Of a stretch of DNA of 59,706 nt, positions 23,219-32,927 are shown in pieces. The DNA is taken from assembly GCA_947645965.1 (NCBI GenBank), contig CANSES010000004.1, forward strand, positions 1 through 59,706, read 5' to 3'. The stretch's first letter is position 1; each line of letters starts with the position of its first letter. Made by a program: the position numbers and the translations under genes. The notes below the pieces were generated by a model. That model did not search any database and was not told where the DNA came from. It worked only from the letters and a program-made list of their open reading frames with translations. This stretch comes from an uncultured Enterorhabdus sp. GTDB taxonomy: Bacteria > Actinomycetota > Coriobacteriia > Coriobacteriales > Eggerthellaceae.

Positions 23219-24937
23219 ATGTCCGTTACGGAGAACAACACCGCCGTCAGCCGCCGCCACTTCCTCATCGGAAGCGGGCTTTTCACCGCCGCCACCGCAG
23301 CCGCACTGACCGGTTGCGCCCCGGCCGCGAGCAACACCAACGCCGGACTGAGCGATACGGGAGCGGAAGCAGCCAGCGACGTTCCCGCTTGGCTCGGCAG
23401 CGCCCCGGGAACCACCGATGCCGACTGCGGCGAGACCATCGAATGCGAGGTGCTCGTGGTGGGCGGCGGCCACAGCGGCCTGTTTGCCGGCTGTGCCGCG
23501 GCCGAGGCGGGCGCCAAGGTGCTCGTTGCCGAGAGGGGCGAGCAGAAGGGCTTCGGCATCCGAGGCGACTTGGGCGCCGTGAACACGCGGCTGCAGAAGG
23601 AGCGCGGTATCGTCATCGACAAAATGGATATCGTGAACGACCTTGTGGCCCAATCGGGCAACTATGCCGATGCGCGCCTGTGGAAGGTCTGGGCCGACCA
23701 CTCGGGAGAGACCCTGGACTGGTATGAGGCATTCGCCGCCGAGCACTCCCCCGAGGACGTGTTCTATTACGAATGGAACATGCCCACCGAGCCGACGCGG
23801 GGCAAGAATTGGCCCATTTCCCACGGAACGAGCTTTAAAGCGCGCATCGTCAACGGCGTGGAGGAAGACGGCATGCCCGACCACATGGTGGACTACATCG
23901 AGTCCTTCGACGGCTGCACCGTTTCGTTCGGCACGGCCATGACCGAGCTCATCAAAGAGGGCGACCGCGTGGTGGGCATCTACGCCCTCAAGAACGGCTC
24001 GCCGGTGCGCATCAATGCCAGCAAGGGCGTTATTGTGGCCACGGGCGGCTACGCCGGCAACGAGGAAATGGTGGAAGCCCTCCAGCCCCACGCCAACGGA
24101 TTCTCCGGCCTGGAGATCGATCCCAACGCACTCGGCGACGGCATCAAGGCCTGCATCTGGGCCGGCGCCCGCTTCGAAGACGACCACACGGCCCTCGTGT
24201 TCGATCGCGGCGTTATTCCGGCCGCCGAGGAAATTCAAGGCGGCTGGCTGGGCAGCGGCTACTATTGGCACTTCGCCAGCCAGCCCTTCCTCAAGGTGAA
24301 TCAGAACGGCGAACGCTTCTGCAACGAGGGCGGCAACTACGACTACGTGTTCCATGCCGCGCAGACGCAGCCGGGCCGCGGCTGGTACGTCGTATGGGAC
24401 GGCAACTGGAAGACCGACACCGAGCGCTTCCACACCACGGGCTGCTCGGGCCTGTTCGACTGGGACGGCGCGAACGGCGACGGCGGCTTGGGCGTCGACA
24501 TGGAAGAGCAGGACATTCTGGCCATGATCGAGGCGGGCACCGTCGTGAAGGCCGATACGGTGGAAGAACTCGCCGACGGCCTCGGTCTTGACGCCGCCAC
24601 GTTCGCTGCCACCTGCGAGCGCTACAACGAGCTGTACGCTGCGGGCGTCGACGACGATTTCGGCAAGGACGCGTTCCGCCTGTCGGAAATGAAGACGCCG
24701 CCCTTCTACGGGGCGAAGATCGGCGGTCTTCTGCTGTGCACCCTCGACGGCATTGTCGTCAATGAGAAGGCCCAGGCGCTCGACGAGCACAACAACCCCA
24801 TTGAGGGCCTGTACGTAATCGGAAACGATATGGGCCGTTTCTTCCACGGCACCTACCCGAACCTCGCCGTCGGCAATGCCGCCGGTCGTTCGGCCACCTA
24901 TGGTCGCCTCGTCGGCAAGGCCCTTGCCAGCGCCTAG
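23219..24937 (+). CDS. Tat-exported FAD-dependent reductase 2
   Basis: This is a 572-residue flavoprotein of the fumarate-reductase-like superfamily. Tat motif SRRHFLIG (11-18), lipobox LTGC (Cys33), FAD fold VLVVGGGHSGLFAG (78-91), substrate-loop motif NGERFCNEGGNYDY and C-terminal motif GLYVIGNDMGRFFHGTYP. The protein should be a membrane-tethered lipoprotein outside the cytoplasm. Residues between the NGERF motif and the C-terminal motif differ greatly from the other flavoproteins here, suggesting a different substrate. No FMN or haem domain is present. The start has a strong AAAGGAGGG. It follows LuxR 2 in the same direction but after a terminator, with its own regulatory region. Confidence 0.85.
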   Translation: MSVTENNTAVSRRHFLIGSGLFTAATAAALTGCAPAASNTNAGLSDTGAEAASDVPAWLGSAPGTTDADCGETIECEVLVVGGGHSGLFAGCAAAEAGAKVLVAERGEQKGFGIRGDLGAVNTRLQKERGIVIDKMDIVNDLVAQSGNYADARLWKVWADHSGETLDWYEAFAAEHSPEDVFYYEWNMPTEPTRGKNWPISHGTSFKARIVNGVEEDGMPDHMVDYIESFDGCTVSFGTAMTELIKEGDRVVGIYALKNGSPVRINASKGVIVATGGYAGNEEMVEALQPHANGFSGLEIDPNALGDGIKACIWAGARFEDDHTALVFDRGVIPAAEEIQGGWLGSGYYWHFASQPFLKVNQNGERFCNEGGNYDYVFHAAQTQPGRGWYVVWDGNWKTDTERFHTTGCSGLFDWDGANGDGGLGVDMEEQDILAMIEAGTVVKADTVEELADGLGLDAATFAATCERYNELYAAGVDDDFGKDAFRLSEMKTPPFYGAKIGGLLLCTLDGIVVNEKAQALDEHNNPIEGLYVIGNDMGRFFHGTYPNLAVGNAAGRSATYGRLVGKALASA

Positions 24938-24947
24938 AGACGATAGG

Positions 24948-24984
24948 GTCCGGCCCCGCCGTCCCTCCCCAGGCGGGGCCGGAC
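24948..24984. terminator. Hairpin between convergent flavoprotein 2 and ABC transporter genes
   Basis: A perfect 13-bp stem GTCCGGCCCCGCC (24948-24960) and GGCGGGGCCGGAC (24972-24984). It lacks a T-tract, but its position 10 bp after a stop codon supports a terminator role. Confidence 0.6.
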
Positions 24985-25081
24985 GCCCAACGTTCAATCG
25001 CGCCCCACGAGCGAGCCGACGGAGAAATGCTGCTCGCCCGGGCGGCCGAACGGCCGCTCGCGAGCCCCAGCCCCAGCGCCC

Positions 25082-26878
25082 CTATTCCCCGAACTGCATG
25101 CGGTAGTAGCGCGCGTAGGTGCCGTTCGCGGCGAGCAGCTCGTCGTGGGTGCCCTGCTCCACCACGCGGCCCTCTTCCACCACGGCGATCAGCTGGGCGC
25201 TCCGGATGGTGCTCAGGCGATGGGCGATGATCAGCGTGGTGCGGCCGCGGGACAGCTCGTCGAGCGACGATTGGATGGCCCGCTCGCTCTCGTTGTCCAG
25301 GGCACTTGTGGCCTCGTCCAGAATGAGGATACGCGGGTCGCGCAAGAACACCCGGGCGATGGCGATGCGCTGCTTCTGGCCGCCCGACAGCCGCGCGCCG
25401 CGCTCCCCCACGCGCGTGTCGAAACCCTGGGGCAGCGCCTCGATGAAGCCGAGCGCGTTGGCGCGCCGCGCCGCTTCCACGATCTCGGCGTCGGTGGCAC
25501 CGGGCCGCCCGTAGGCGATGTTGTCACGCACGGTGCCCCCGAACAGGTACACATCCTGTTGCACGATGCCGATGGCCTCCCGCAGCGATTCCAGCGTCAC
25601 GTCGCGCACGTCCACCCCGTCGATCAGCACCGCGCCGCCGCTCACGTCGTAGAAGCGGGGCAGAAGCGAGCAGGTCGTGGTCTTGCCGCCGCCCGACGGT
25701 CCCACAAGCGCCACTGTGGTACCCGCCGGAATGTCGAGCGACAGCCCGCGCAGCACCGGATCGGCGGCGTCGTAGGCGAACCGCACATCGCGGTATTCCA
25801 CATGGCCGCGCTCGGCGGGATCGGCCGCCGCCAGACTTACGGCTCCGGGACGGTTCGCCACATCGGGATGCTCGTCCAGCACTTCCATGAAGCGGCGGAA
25901 GCCCGCGTAGCCCTTCTGCAGCGTCTCGGTGAAGTTGATCAGCTGCTCAACGGGCGAGATGAAGATGCCGATGTAGAGCGCATAGATGGCCAGGTCGGTC
26001 ACGGCCAGCGTGCCCTGGGCCACGAAGTAGCCGCCGCCCACGATGGTCACCGTGTACAGCACGCCCATGAACAGCGAGTTCATGGCATGAAACGCGCCCA
26101 GGAACCGGTAGGAGCGCTTCTTCGTGTCCAGGAAGGCCTCGTTGGCGCCGCGGAACTTCTCGCGCTCGGCCGCCTCGCCACCGAAGGACTTCACCACGCG
26201 GATGCCGCCGAGGGAATCCTGCACCGTGGCGTTGATGCCGGCCATGCGTTCGCGGTTCTCGCGAAACACCGTGCGCCGCCGGTAGTTCAGCGTGAACGAC
26301 AGGGCTGCCATCACGACGGTCGCCAGCAGCATGATGGCCGTCAGGGGAACGTTGATCATGAACAGAAGCGCGAAGGACCCGATGATCTTCAGCGTGCAGA
26401 TGAACAGATTCTCCGGCCCGTGGTGCGCCAGTTCCGAGATGTCGAACAGGTCGCTTGTTACCTTCGCCATCATGGCCCCGGTGTTGTGGCGGTCGTAATA
26501 GCTGAACGACAGGCGCTGGAACTGGGCGAACAGGTCGCGGCGCATATCGGCCTCCATGTAGGCGCCCATGATGTGGCCCCAGCAGGTGATGAAGAACTGG
26601 CAGCCCGTGCGCAGAGCGTACAGCGCCAAGAACAGCACCAGAATCAGCCCCAGGCTGCCCAGAATGCGCTCGGGCGATTCCAGGAAGAATTCCTTGGTGA
26701 AGAAGTTCAGGAACTGCGGAAAGGCCAGATCGATGGCCGCCAGCACGCAGGCGCAGGCCAGATCGGCGAAGAACAGCCCCTTGTAGGGCCCGTAATAGCC
26801 GATGAAGCGCCCCCACACCCGCCGCGCCGACACCTCGGCATGGGACTCGCGCAGTATGTCGTCAGTGGTCGAAGGCAC
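25082..26878 (-). CDS. ABC exporter half-transporter (membrane and ATPase domains fused)
   Basis: This 598-residue protein has a six-helix type-1 exporter membrane domain (about 20-320) and an ATPase domain (about 350-595). The ATPase carries Walker A GPSGGGKTT, Q-loop IGIVQQDVYLFGGT, signature RLSGGQKQR, Walker B ILILDEATSALD and switch histidine IAHRLST, all intact. It most likely works as a homodimer in the MsbA/BmrA style exporting lipids, drugs or peptides. No partner half-transporter is adjacent. The start is a GTG at 26878 with GAGGTGA upstream. It lies 123 bp after LuxR 3 on the same strand; whether they share a transcript is unclear. Confidence 0.9.
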   Translation of the reverse strand: MPSTTDDILRESHAEVSARRVWGRFIGYYGPYKGLFFADLACACVLAAIDLAFPQFLNFFTKEFFLESPERILGSLGLILVLFLALYALRTGCQFFITCWGHIMGAYMEADMRRDLFAQFQRLSFSYYDRHNTGAMMAKVTSDLFDISELAHHGPENLFICTLKIIGSFALLFMINVPLTAIMLLATVVMAALSFTLNYRRRTVFRENRERMAGINATVQDSLGGIRVVKSFGGEAAEREKFRGANEAFLDTKKRSYRFLGAFHAMNSLFMGVLYTVTIVGGGYFVAQGTLAVTDLAIYALYIGIFISPVEQLINFTETLQKGYAGFRRFMEVLDEHPDVANRPGAVSLAAADPAERGHVEYRDVRFAYDAADPVLRGLSLDIPAGTTVALVGPSGGGKTTTCSLLPRFYDVSGGAVLIDGVDVRDVTLESLREAIGIVQQDVYLFGGTVRDNIAYGRPGATDAEIVEAARRANALGFIEALPQGFDTRVGERGARLSGGQKQRIAIARVFLRDPRILILDEATSALDNESERAIQSSLDELSRGRTTLIIAHRLSTIRSAQLIAVVEEGRVVEQGTHDELLAANGTYARYYRMQFGE

Positions 26879-27001
26879 GCCATCACCTCAGTCGGTTCCG
26901 TTCCAGCAGATGCCCCCATCATACCCCGCCCGCACGCCAACGCCCCAAACCGTTCGGCAACGGGCATCCGAGCCGAAAGCCCCGAGCCGCCCGCACCGTG
27001 C

Positions 27002-28447
27002 CTACCCCTTCGCGGGCAGGGCGCCCTTTCCCGCGACGCCGCGCACGATGACGTCCATGAGGCTTTGGCGGTCGCAGACGCCGATCTTGCGGTAGATGCT
27101 GCTGATATGGTGCTTGGTCGTGCTCTCCGCGATGCACAGCTCGCCGGCGATGTACGGGGCGCTGCGGCCCTCGGCCAAAAGTGTCAGCACCTCGGTCTCG
27201 CGCGGCGTCAGGCCGCACGACTGGGCCAGGGCCGCGCATCGGTCGGCCGCGCCGCTGCCCGACTCCTCCAAGGGGCGCGCCTTGTATAACTTCGCCAGGT
27301 CCACAGGCGTGAACACCACGCTGCCCACCAGCACCACGACCACCACGTCCGCCAGATAGGCCACCGAACTGGTCGCACCGTCCAACCATCCCGCCATCAT
27401 CAGCCCGTACACCGCGCCAGAGGCCAGGGTGGTGCCGAAGCGCATGCCGAACAGCGCCAGGCCGAAACACAGCGCCACGGGGCGCCGCATGCGGAAGGCG
27501 ATGTCGGTGGACGCGATCATCACGAGCATATCGGTGCTGTACACCGCCAGCAATACCAGCCCGTTGCCCATAAACGCCTCGCCCGACGGCAGCGCCGCCA
27601 GCAACACCAAACCCACCACGAAGAGGGGCACGATGGGCGTGTACAGGGAAAGCACCTCCACCGCCGGCTGCTTCAGCACCAGGTACAGCACCAGCAGCAC
27701 CATGCCCACCCCGGCCACCACCAACGAGGAGGACAGCGTCGCCGACGTGGCAATACCCGACACATTCAAAAAGCGCTGAACGAACCCGTGCACGGCGCCG
27801 ATGGCCACCACGGCCACGGCCACGCGCACCACCGAGACGGACTCGATCTCGAAATCGATCTGGGAGGGCTTGCGCTTCGGCTCGCCCTGGCAAGCCCAGA
27901 GCGCCGCGGCGGCCACCAGCGGCAACAGGCAGGCGATCACGCCCGCCACCGCCGAGGGTAGCGCCACCACCACAAAGTACACCACGAAGGCGAAGGCGTA
28001 GGAGGCGTACAGTGACCGCCCCACGCGCCCCGTCGCCAGCGTGGACCACAGCTCGCCCCACATGATCAGCAGCAGCGCATTGCCCACGGCGAAGGGCACC
28101 GCGCCCACGAAGAACCCCGGAGCCACCGCTCCCGCATAGAAGAACGTCTTGAACCCGAACAGGCCGAGCGACCCGGCGGCCGCCAAGCCGCCGGCCACCG
28201 CGTAGCTGCCGCGGTACGCGCTGAACGAGCCGAAGCGCCGCCCCGCCCCCACCGCCGCCAGATAGCCCAGCGTAGTGAGCACCGTGACGCAGAAGAAGCT
28301 GTTGAACAGCGTGCCCGATTCCGACCGCTGCGGCAGCAGCAGATCGGTGCACATGGCCAGCATCCACCAGGCTTGCCAGAAGCCGAAACCCACCAAGCGA
28401 AACGGAATGCCGAAGACGCCCGACGACGATCTTGACCTAAGTACCAT
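27002..28447 (-). CDS. Membrane-embedded LuxR-family regulator 3
   Basis: This is a 481-residue protein. It has an N-terminal polytopic membrane region of roughly ten to twelve segments (about 12-385) and a C-terminal LuxR helix-turn-helix (about 412-470) with CGLTPRETEVLTLLAEGRS and STTKHHISSIYRKIGVCDR. The start at 28447 follows GGGAGGG; a longer reading to 28498 has no site. It is divergent from flavoprotein 3, a regulator-target arrangement repeated across the window. The lack of any soluble sensor domain implies that the ligand is detected within or across the membrane. Confidence 0.83.
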   Translation of the reverse strand: MVLRSRSSSGVFGIPFRLVGFGFWQAWWMLAMCTDLLLPQRSESGTLFNSFFCVTVLTTLGYLAAVGAGRRFGSFSAYRGSYAVAGGLAAAGSLGLFGFKTFFYAGAVAPGFFVGAVPFAVGNALLLIMWGELWSTLATGRVGRSLYASYAFAFVVYFVVVALPSAVAGVIACLLPLVAAAALWACQGEPKRKPSQIDFEIESVSVVRVAVAVVAIGAVHGFVQRFLNVSGIATSATLSSSLVVAGVGMVLLVLYLVLKQPAVEVLSLYTPIVPLFVVGLVLLAALPSGEAFMGNGLVLLAVYSTDMLVMIASTDIAFRMRRPVALCFGLALFGMRFGTTLASGAVYGLMMAGWLDGATSSVAYLADVVVVVLVGSVVFTPVDLAKLYKARPLEESGSGAADRCAALAQSCGLTPRETEVLTLLAEGRSAPYIAGELCIAESTTKHHISSIYRKIGVCDRQSLMDVIVRGVAGKGALPAKG

Positions 28448-28505
28448 AGCGTTGTTCCCTCCCGAAACTCTCTCCCCCAGCATAGCAAAATGGCACAAAA
28501 AGCGA

Positions 28506-28558
28506 GGTGAGACCTATGGCACCATTCGTACTATTTTGGGGTCTCCGCGCAAAAATAG
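28506..28558. promoter_or_regulatory. Dyads between LuxR 3 and flavoprotein 3
   Basis: GAGACC (28509-28514) pairs with GGTCTC (28540-28545), and CTATTTT (28531-28537) pairs with AAAATAG (28552-28558). The interleaved dyads lie mid-way in the 213-bp divergent region. The operator role is inferred from position. Confidence 0.35.
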
Positions 28559-28660
28559 CCCCTTTCGCCCGTCGCCGCCGCGTCGGTGCCGCCCCTAAGA
28601 TGGCCCCGAGATCGGCGGAGCAGAACGACCGCCGATGAGGGAGCACTCAAAGGAGGAAAC

Positions 28661-30313
28661 ATGGAAACCAATCTCACCCGACGGGGATTTCTGACCGGCG
28701 CCGCCACCACGGGCGCCCTGGCCGCCTTCGGCGCGCTGGCCGGCTGCGCCCCGGCCGCCCCGCAAGCCGCGAGCAACGGCGGTAACCTCGCCCAAACCGG
28801 CGAGGCGGCGGCCACCGGCTGGTCGTGGGAGACGGCGCCCGCGCCTATCGCCGACGCCGATATCGTGGCCACCGTCGAGTCCGACATCGTTATCGTGGGG
28901 GCCGGCCTTGCCGGCGTCACGGCCGCCTGCCGCGCTAGCGAGCTGGGCGCCAGCGTAACCGTGGTCGAGAAGATGCCCTTCCCCAGCAGCCGCGGCGGCC
29001 ACTACGCCGCCTGGCAGAGCCGCGCCATGACCGAGGCCGGCATGACCAACGATCCCAAAGACGAGATCGTGGCCGACTGGATGCGCTTCTCGGGCAACCG
29101 CACCAAGGAGGAGCTGGCCTGGCTGTTCATGGACCGCTCCAGCGAGGTCATGGACTGGCTGGACGACCTGTCCGGCGACGCGCTGAACATCATCCCCATC
29201 TACACGCGCTACGCCGGGCCGCAGTACTACGAGCACCTCGGCACCCACGTCATCCGCGGCGACTTCCCCGACAACGAGCATAAGATCAGCGCCCCGGTCT
29301 ACTTCATGTGGAAGCAGGCCGAGTCCCAGGGTGCCTCCTTCGTGTTCGACACCCCCGCCGAGCAGCTGGTGAAGGAGGGCGAGCGCGTGTGCGCCGTCAT
29401 CGCCAAGGGCGCCGACGGCTACACCAAGTACGTGGGCACCAAGGCTGTCATCCTGGCCACCGGCGACATCTCCGGCGACCCGGAGATGATCGAGGCCTAC
29501 GGCGACAAGCTGGGCCTGAAGCCGGTTGTGAACGCCTACACCCCCGAGGGCGCCAACACCGGCGACGGCCAGAAGATGGGCATGTGGGTCGGCGGCCGCA
29601 TGCAGGAATACCCCGTGCCCACCATGATCCACCTCATCCGCTACTGCGGACTCAGCTTCGGCTTCATGTACGTCAACCAGGACGGTAAGCGCTTCATGAA
29701 CGAGGACACCTGGATCCAGGCGAAGTCCATCCGCATCATGGAGCAGCCCGGCGGCGAGTTCGCCTGGAGCGTGTTCGACAAGAACTGGGCCGACGACGTG
29801 GCCCGCTCCATCCCGCTGGCCGGCGGCCAGTTCTGGGACGACATGTCGCGCACCGATGCCGAGTGGAATCCCACGTCGGCCACGAAGGTGATCGAAGGAG
29901 CGCTGGAGGCCGGGAATGCCGTGACGGCCGACACGCTGGAAGAGCTCGCCGCGGCCATGGGCGTGGACGAGACCACCTTCCTCGCCGAGGTGGAGAGCTA
30001 CAACGCCCTGCACGCCGCCGGCGAGGACACCCAGTTCCACAAGCGCGCGGAACTGCTGTCCGCCATCAAGGAGCCGCCGTTCTACGCGCTGAAGTTCGGC
30101 CCGTCGCTGCTCGTTATGCCCGGCGGCCTGGAGATCAACGAGAAGCTGCAGGTGCTCGGCGAGGGCGACGAGCCCATCGAGGGCCTCTACGCCATCGGCA
30201 ACGCCTCGGGCGGCCGCTACGCCCTGGACTACCCCGTGTTCATCAACGGCAACAGCCACGGTTCGGCCATGACCTGGGGCTACGTTGCCGCTGAGAACAT
30301 CGTGAACAGCTAG
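28661..30313 (+). CDS. Tat-exported FAD-dependent reductase 3
   Basis: This is a 550-residue flavoprotein. Tat motif TRRGFLTG (6-13), lipobox LAGC (Cys29), FAD fold IVIVGAGLAGVTAA (76-89), substrate-loop DGKRFMNEDTW and C-terminal motif GLYAIGNASGGRYALDYP, followed by the HGSAMTWGYVAA ending typical of the fumarate-reductase-like group. It should act outside the membrane as a lipoprotein, reducing an organic acceptor with electrons from a membrane or extracytoplasmic donor. No FMN or haem domain is present. The start has AAAGGAGGA. It is divergent from LuxR 3, its probable regulator, and ends at a good terminator. Confidence 0.85.
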   Translation: METNLTRRGFLTGAATTGALAAFGALAGCAPAAPQAASNGGNLAQTGEAAATGWSWETAPAPIADADIVATVESDIVIVGAGLAGVTAACRASELGASVTVVEKMPFPSSRGGHYAAWQSRAMTEAGMTNDPKDEIVADWMRFSGNRTKEELAWLFMDRSSEVMDWLDDLSGDALNIIPIYTRYAGPQYYEHLGTHVIRGDFPDNEHKISAPVYFMWKQAESQGASFVFDTPAEQLVKEGERVCAVIAKGADGYTKYVGTKAVILATGDISGDPEMIEAYGDKLGLKPVVNAYTPEGANTGDGQKMGMWVGGRMQEYPVPTMIHLIRYCGLSFGFMYVNQDGKRFMNEDTWIQAKSIRIMEQPGGEFAWSVFDKNWADDVARSIPLAGGQFWDDMSRTDAEWNPTSATKVIEGALEAGNAVTADTLEELAAAMGVDETTFLAEVESYNALHAAGEDTQFHKRAELLSAIKEPPFYALKFGPSLLVMPGGLEINEKLQVLGEGDEPIEGLYAIGNASGGRYALDYPVFINGNSHGSAMTWGYVAAENIVNS

Positions 30314-30395
30314 CTTTTCTGCGCTCGGCTTGCGATCCAAGCCGACCATGCGGAATGCGCGAACCGCGCGCACAAACCGCCTTCCCCTCCCTGAA

Positions 30396-30432
30396 GCCCG
30401 CCAGCGCCCCTCCCCGCTGGCGGGCTTTCTTC
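30396..30432 (+). terminator. Terminator after flavoprotein 3
   Basis: GCCCGCCAGC (30396-30405) and GCTGGCGGGC (30416-30425) form a perfect 10-bp stem, followed by TTTCTTC. Confidence 0.85.
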
Positions 30433-30475
30433 GCTGACGCCCGTGTTCCGCCAGCCGCGAGGCCGCACCGACAGC

Positions 30476-30505
30476 CGAAGGGCCCGGCGTTCCGCCGGTC
30501 CTTCG
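30476..30505 (-). terminator. Hairpin just after the ZIP gene
   Basis: CGAAGG-gc-CCGGCG pairs with CGCCGG-t-CCTTCG around a 3-nt loop, starting 7 bp beyond the ZIP stop codon on the minus strand. No T-tract is present, so terminator function is tentative. Confidence 0.4.
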
Positions 30506-30512
30506 CCGGCCC

Positions 30513-31307
30513 CTACTCCAGGGCCACGTCCAGCACCATCATCAGCACGAAGCCCAAAGCCACGCCGATGGTGCCGATGTTGGTGTGGCGGCCCTGCTGA
30601 GTCTGGGGGATCAGCTCCTCGGTGACCACGTACATCATGGCCCCGGCGGCGAAGGCCAGCACGTAGGGCAGAAGCGGGGTCACCAAACCCGTGATGGCCA
30701 CCATGAGCACCGCGCCCACCGGCTCCACGGCCCCGCACAGGGTGCCGGCCAGAAACGCCTTGGGCCGCGATAGACCGTTGCTCGTGAGCGGCAGGGACAC
30801 GATGGCTCCCTCCGGCACGTTCTGGATGGCGATGCCGATGGACAGGGCCGCCACCGAGGCCAGGGTGATGGTGGGGTCGCCCGCCAAAAAGCCCGCCAGC
30901 ACCACGCCCACGGCCATGCCCTCGGGCAGGTTGTGGATGGCCAGGGCCGCCAGCATCATGGTGGGCTTCTTCAGCGTGGAGGCCGGGCCTTCCGGCTCGT
31001 CGGCGCCCACATGCAAGTGAGGCGTGACCTCATCGATGACCAGCAGCAACACCATGCCGCCGAGAAAGCCCACGGCCACCGGCACCCAGGCGGGCACGGG
31101 CCCTCCCTCGGCCGCCTCCAAAGCCGGGGTGATCAGGCTCCACACGCTGGCGGCGATCATGACGCCGGCCGCGAAGCCCAGAAGCGCCTTGGTGAAGCGC
31201 TCGGACATGCCGTGGCGCATAAGGAACACCAGAGCCGCCCCCAGGGTGTTCCCCAGAAACGGCACCACCAGCGCCACCAGCACACCGACGATCACAGGAC
31301 TCTCCAC
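30513..31307 (-). CDS. ZIP-family divalent metal transporter
   Basis: This is a 264-residue, eight-helix membrane protein. The binuclear metal-site helices are HNLPEGMAVG (helix 4) and IQNVPEGA (helix 5), with EELIP in helix 7, matching the ZupT/GufA branch. A histidine-containing loop (TPHLHVG) lies between helices 3 and 4. ZIP proteins import zinc, iron or manganese into the cytoplasm. The start is a GTG at 31307 with AAGGGG upstream. It is monocistronic and lies between two respiratory modules; metal supply for metalloenzymes is a plausible but unproven link. Confidence 0.88.
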   Translation of the reverse strand: MESPVIVGVLVALVVPFLGNTLGAALVFLMRHGMSERFTKALLGFAAGVMIAASVWSLITPALEAAEGGPVPAWVPVAVGFLGGMVLLLVIDEVTPHLHVGADEPEGPASTLKKPTMMLAALAIHNLPEGMAVGVVLAGFLAGDPTITLASVAALSIGIAIQNVPEGAIVSLPLTSNGLSRPKAFLAGTLCGAVEPVGAVLMVAITGLVTPLLPYVLAFAAGAMMYVVTEELIPQTQQGRHTNIGTIGVALGFVLMMVLDVALE

Positions 31308-31502
31308 CGATTCGCCCCTTCCCTATCAAACTGAACAAAAAGGACCGCGCTCGAGAGGTTCGGCGAATCCGCAGCACGCAGCGCCACCATCCGCCCCTTC
31401 CGAGACACGGTCCCACTATAGCGCTTCTGCGCCCCCGTGCCGCCGCAACCGACCGCGCGTTACTCCCCCGTAGCGCCGTTGGCGGCCCGTCCCGCCGCCG
31501 GC

Positions 31503-32339
31503 CTACATATCCAAATTGAGGTCGACCGGATACATGGGGAACAGCTTCACCTTGTGAGCGCCCTTGAAGAAGAGCACCGTCCAGGCGGCGATGCCCCCGG
31601 CGCAGGACAGCCAGGCCAGCGCCGCCAGCGGCAGCGCGGCGACGGGCACGGCAAACATGAGCCCGAGCGCCGCCAGCGGCAGCGCCACGCCCATGACCAC
31701 CCACGTGATGAACACGGGCCGGTAGGGCTCCTCGGTGGCGTTCACGTTCACCCCGTAGCCCACCGAGCACATGCGGTGCACGTAGGCCCCCTGGCATGAT
31801 GCGCAGGCCGCGGTGGCCACCAGCGCCACCGCCACGTACGCCACCGGCACGATCCCCCACGCGGCCAGCCACAGCACCACTACGCCGATGGCCCCCGCCT
31901 CAAGCGCCGTCAGCAAAAACAGCGCCAGCACGAAGGGGGTGTTCCACGCCGGGCGCGAGCCCATCTGATAGGCCAGGCCGGTGCACACGAGAAACGCCGC
32001 AGCCAGCACCATGGTCACGAGCCCCACGACAAAGGTGGCGCCTCCCAGATCGTACAGGGCGCCGTTCAGACCGCAGGCCAGCAGCGCTAAACCGAGAAAC
32101 GGCGTAATGAAAGCCTCTTGGGTCAGGTGCGACTTGAAGTTCGAGAACGCGTTGAAGAAACGCTGCGGGCGCTGCAAGTGGAAGATGGACGCGATGCCAC
32201 CCACGGCGAGCAGGCCCAGGGTAATCCCCGCCACCACGGCCAACGGTACCGGCGAGCCCATCACAAAAGCGCAGATGAACAAGCCCAGCCCCACACGCTG
32301 GCACGCGGTGGATACTACGAGCGGCCAATGGATTTGCAT
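31503..32339 (-). CDS. DmsC-like membrane anchor subunit of a molybdoenzyme complex
   Basis: This is a 278-residue protein with about eight hydrophobic helices. The N-terminal segment WPLVVSTACQRVGLGLFIC, the FHLQRPQRFFNAFSNFKSHLT loop (two pieces, LxxPxRxxNAF-like) and PFVLALFLLT match the DmsC family. DmsC anchors oxidise menaquinol and pass electrons to the FeS subunit. It overlaps the upstream FeS gene by 25 bp, so the two are translationally coupled. The complex it completes is the minus-strand one with the cytoplasmic catalytic subunit at 32928-35264. Confidence 0.83.
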   Translation of the reverse strand: MQIHWPLVVSTACQRVGLGLFICAFVMGSPVPLAVVAGITLGLLAVGGIASIFHLQRPQRFFNAFSNFKSHLTQEAFITPFLGLALLACGLNGALYDLGGATFVVGLVTMVLAAAFLVCTGLAYQMGSRPAWNTPFVLALFLLTALEAGAIGVVVLWLAAWGIVPVAYVAVALVATAACASCQGAYVHRMCSVGYGVNVNATEEPYRPVFITWVVMGVALPLAALGLMFAVPVAALPLAALAWLSCAGGIAAWTVLFFKGAHKVKLFPMYPVDLNLDM

Positions 32340-32926
32340 AGGGTCTCAGCTCCTTTCCGAGGCAGGAGGTACACCACCGAGGGCTGGTTGCCGAACTCGG
32401 GATGCACGCGGAACACACGGTCGGCGTTGGCGGCCAGGATACGGGAGATCTCGCTGTCGGGATCGTTCATGTCGCCGGCCACGCGGCAGCCCGTCGTGCA
32501 GGTGTAGGCGCACATGGGCTGCTCGCCCTGCTCCAAACGATGCACGCACAAGATGCACTTCTCCACGGTCTTGGTGTTGGGGTTGAGCGTGCGCGCCTCA
32601 TAGGGGCACGCCCAAATGCAGTACTGGCAACCAAAGCACAGGTTCGCATCTACCAGCACGATGCCGTCATCGGTCTGGTAGGTGGCCTTGGTAGGGCACA
32701 CACTGATGCAACTGGGGTTCTCGCAATGCATGCACTGGTTCGGGAAGTAGAACATCTCCAACTGGTCGGGGAACTGGCCGATGGGGCCCATGCGGTACAC
32801 GCGCTCCCAGAACACGCCCAGATCCACGTCGTTCTCCATCTTGCACGCCACGGCGCACGCCTGGCATCCCGTGCATTTGTCCAGGTCGATCACCATGCCG
32901 TAACGCTTCTGCGACGTCGAGTCCAT
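32315..32926 (-). CDS. DmsB-like four-cluster FeS subunit
   Basis: This is a 203-residue electron-transfer subunit. Four cysteine groups are visible: CTGCQACAVAC, CMHCENPSCISVC, CFGCQYCIWAC and CILCVHRLEQ with later cysteines CAYTCTTGC, giving four 4Fe-4S clusters as in DmsB/NrfC/PsrB. It carries electrons between the quinol-oxidising anchor and the catalytic subunit. The ATG at 32926 is preferred since GGTGAG precedes it; the in-frame GTG at 32935 is too close to its site. One base separates it from the catalytic gene stop. There is no signal peptide, in keeping with a cytoplasmic orientation. Confidence 0.9.
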   Translation of the reverse strand: MDSTSQKRYGMVIDLDKCTGCQACAVACKMENDVDLGVFWERVYRMGPIGQFPDQLEMFYFPNQCMHCENPSCISVCPTKATYQTDDGIVLVDANLCFGCQYCIWACPYEARTLNPNTKTVEKCILCVHRLEQGEQPMCAYTCTTGCRVAGDMNDPDSEISRILAANADRVFRVHPEFGNQPSVVYLLPRKGAETLCKSIGRS

Positions 32927-32927
32927 G

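Noticed and set aside
23204..24997. A 597-residue frame opposite flavoprotein 2 (and similar long frames opposite other genes, such as 28595-30373, 39887-41515 and 14558-16411)
   Set aside because: In GC-rich DNA the frame opposite a real gene stays open. These are His/Val/Gly-rich shadows without motifs, while the opposite strand holds complete enzyme signatures.
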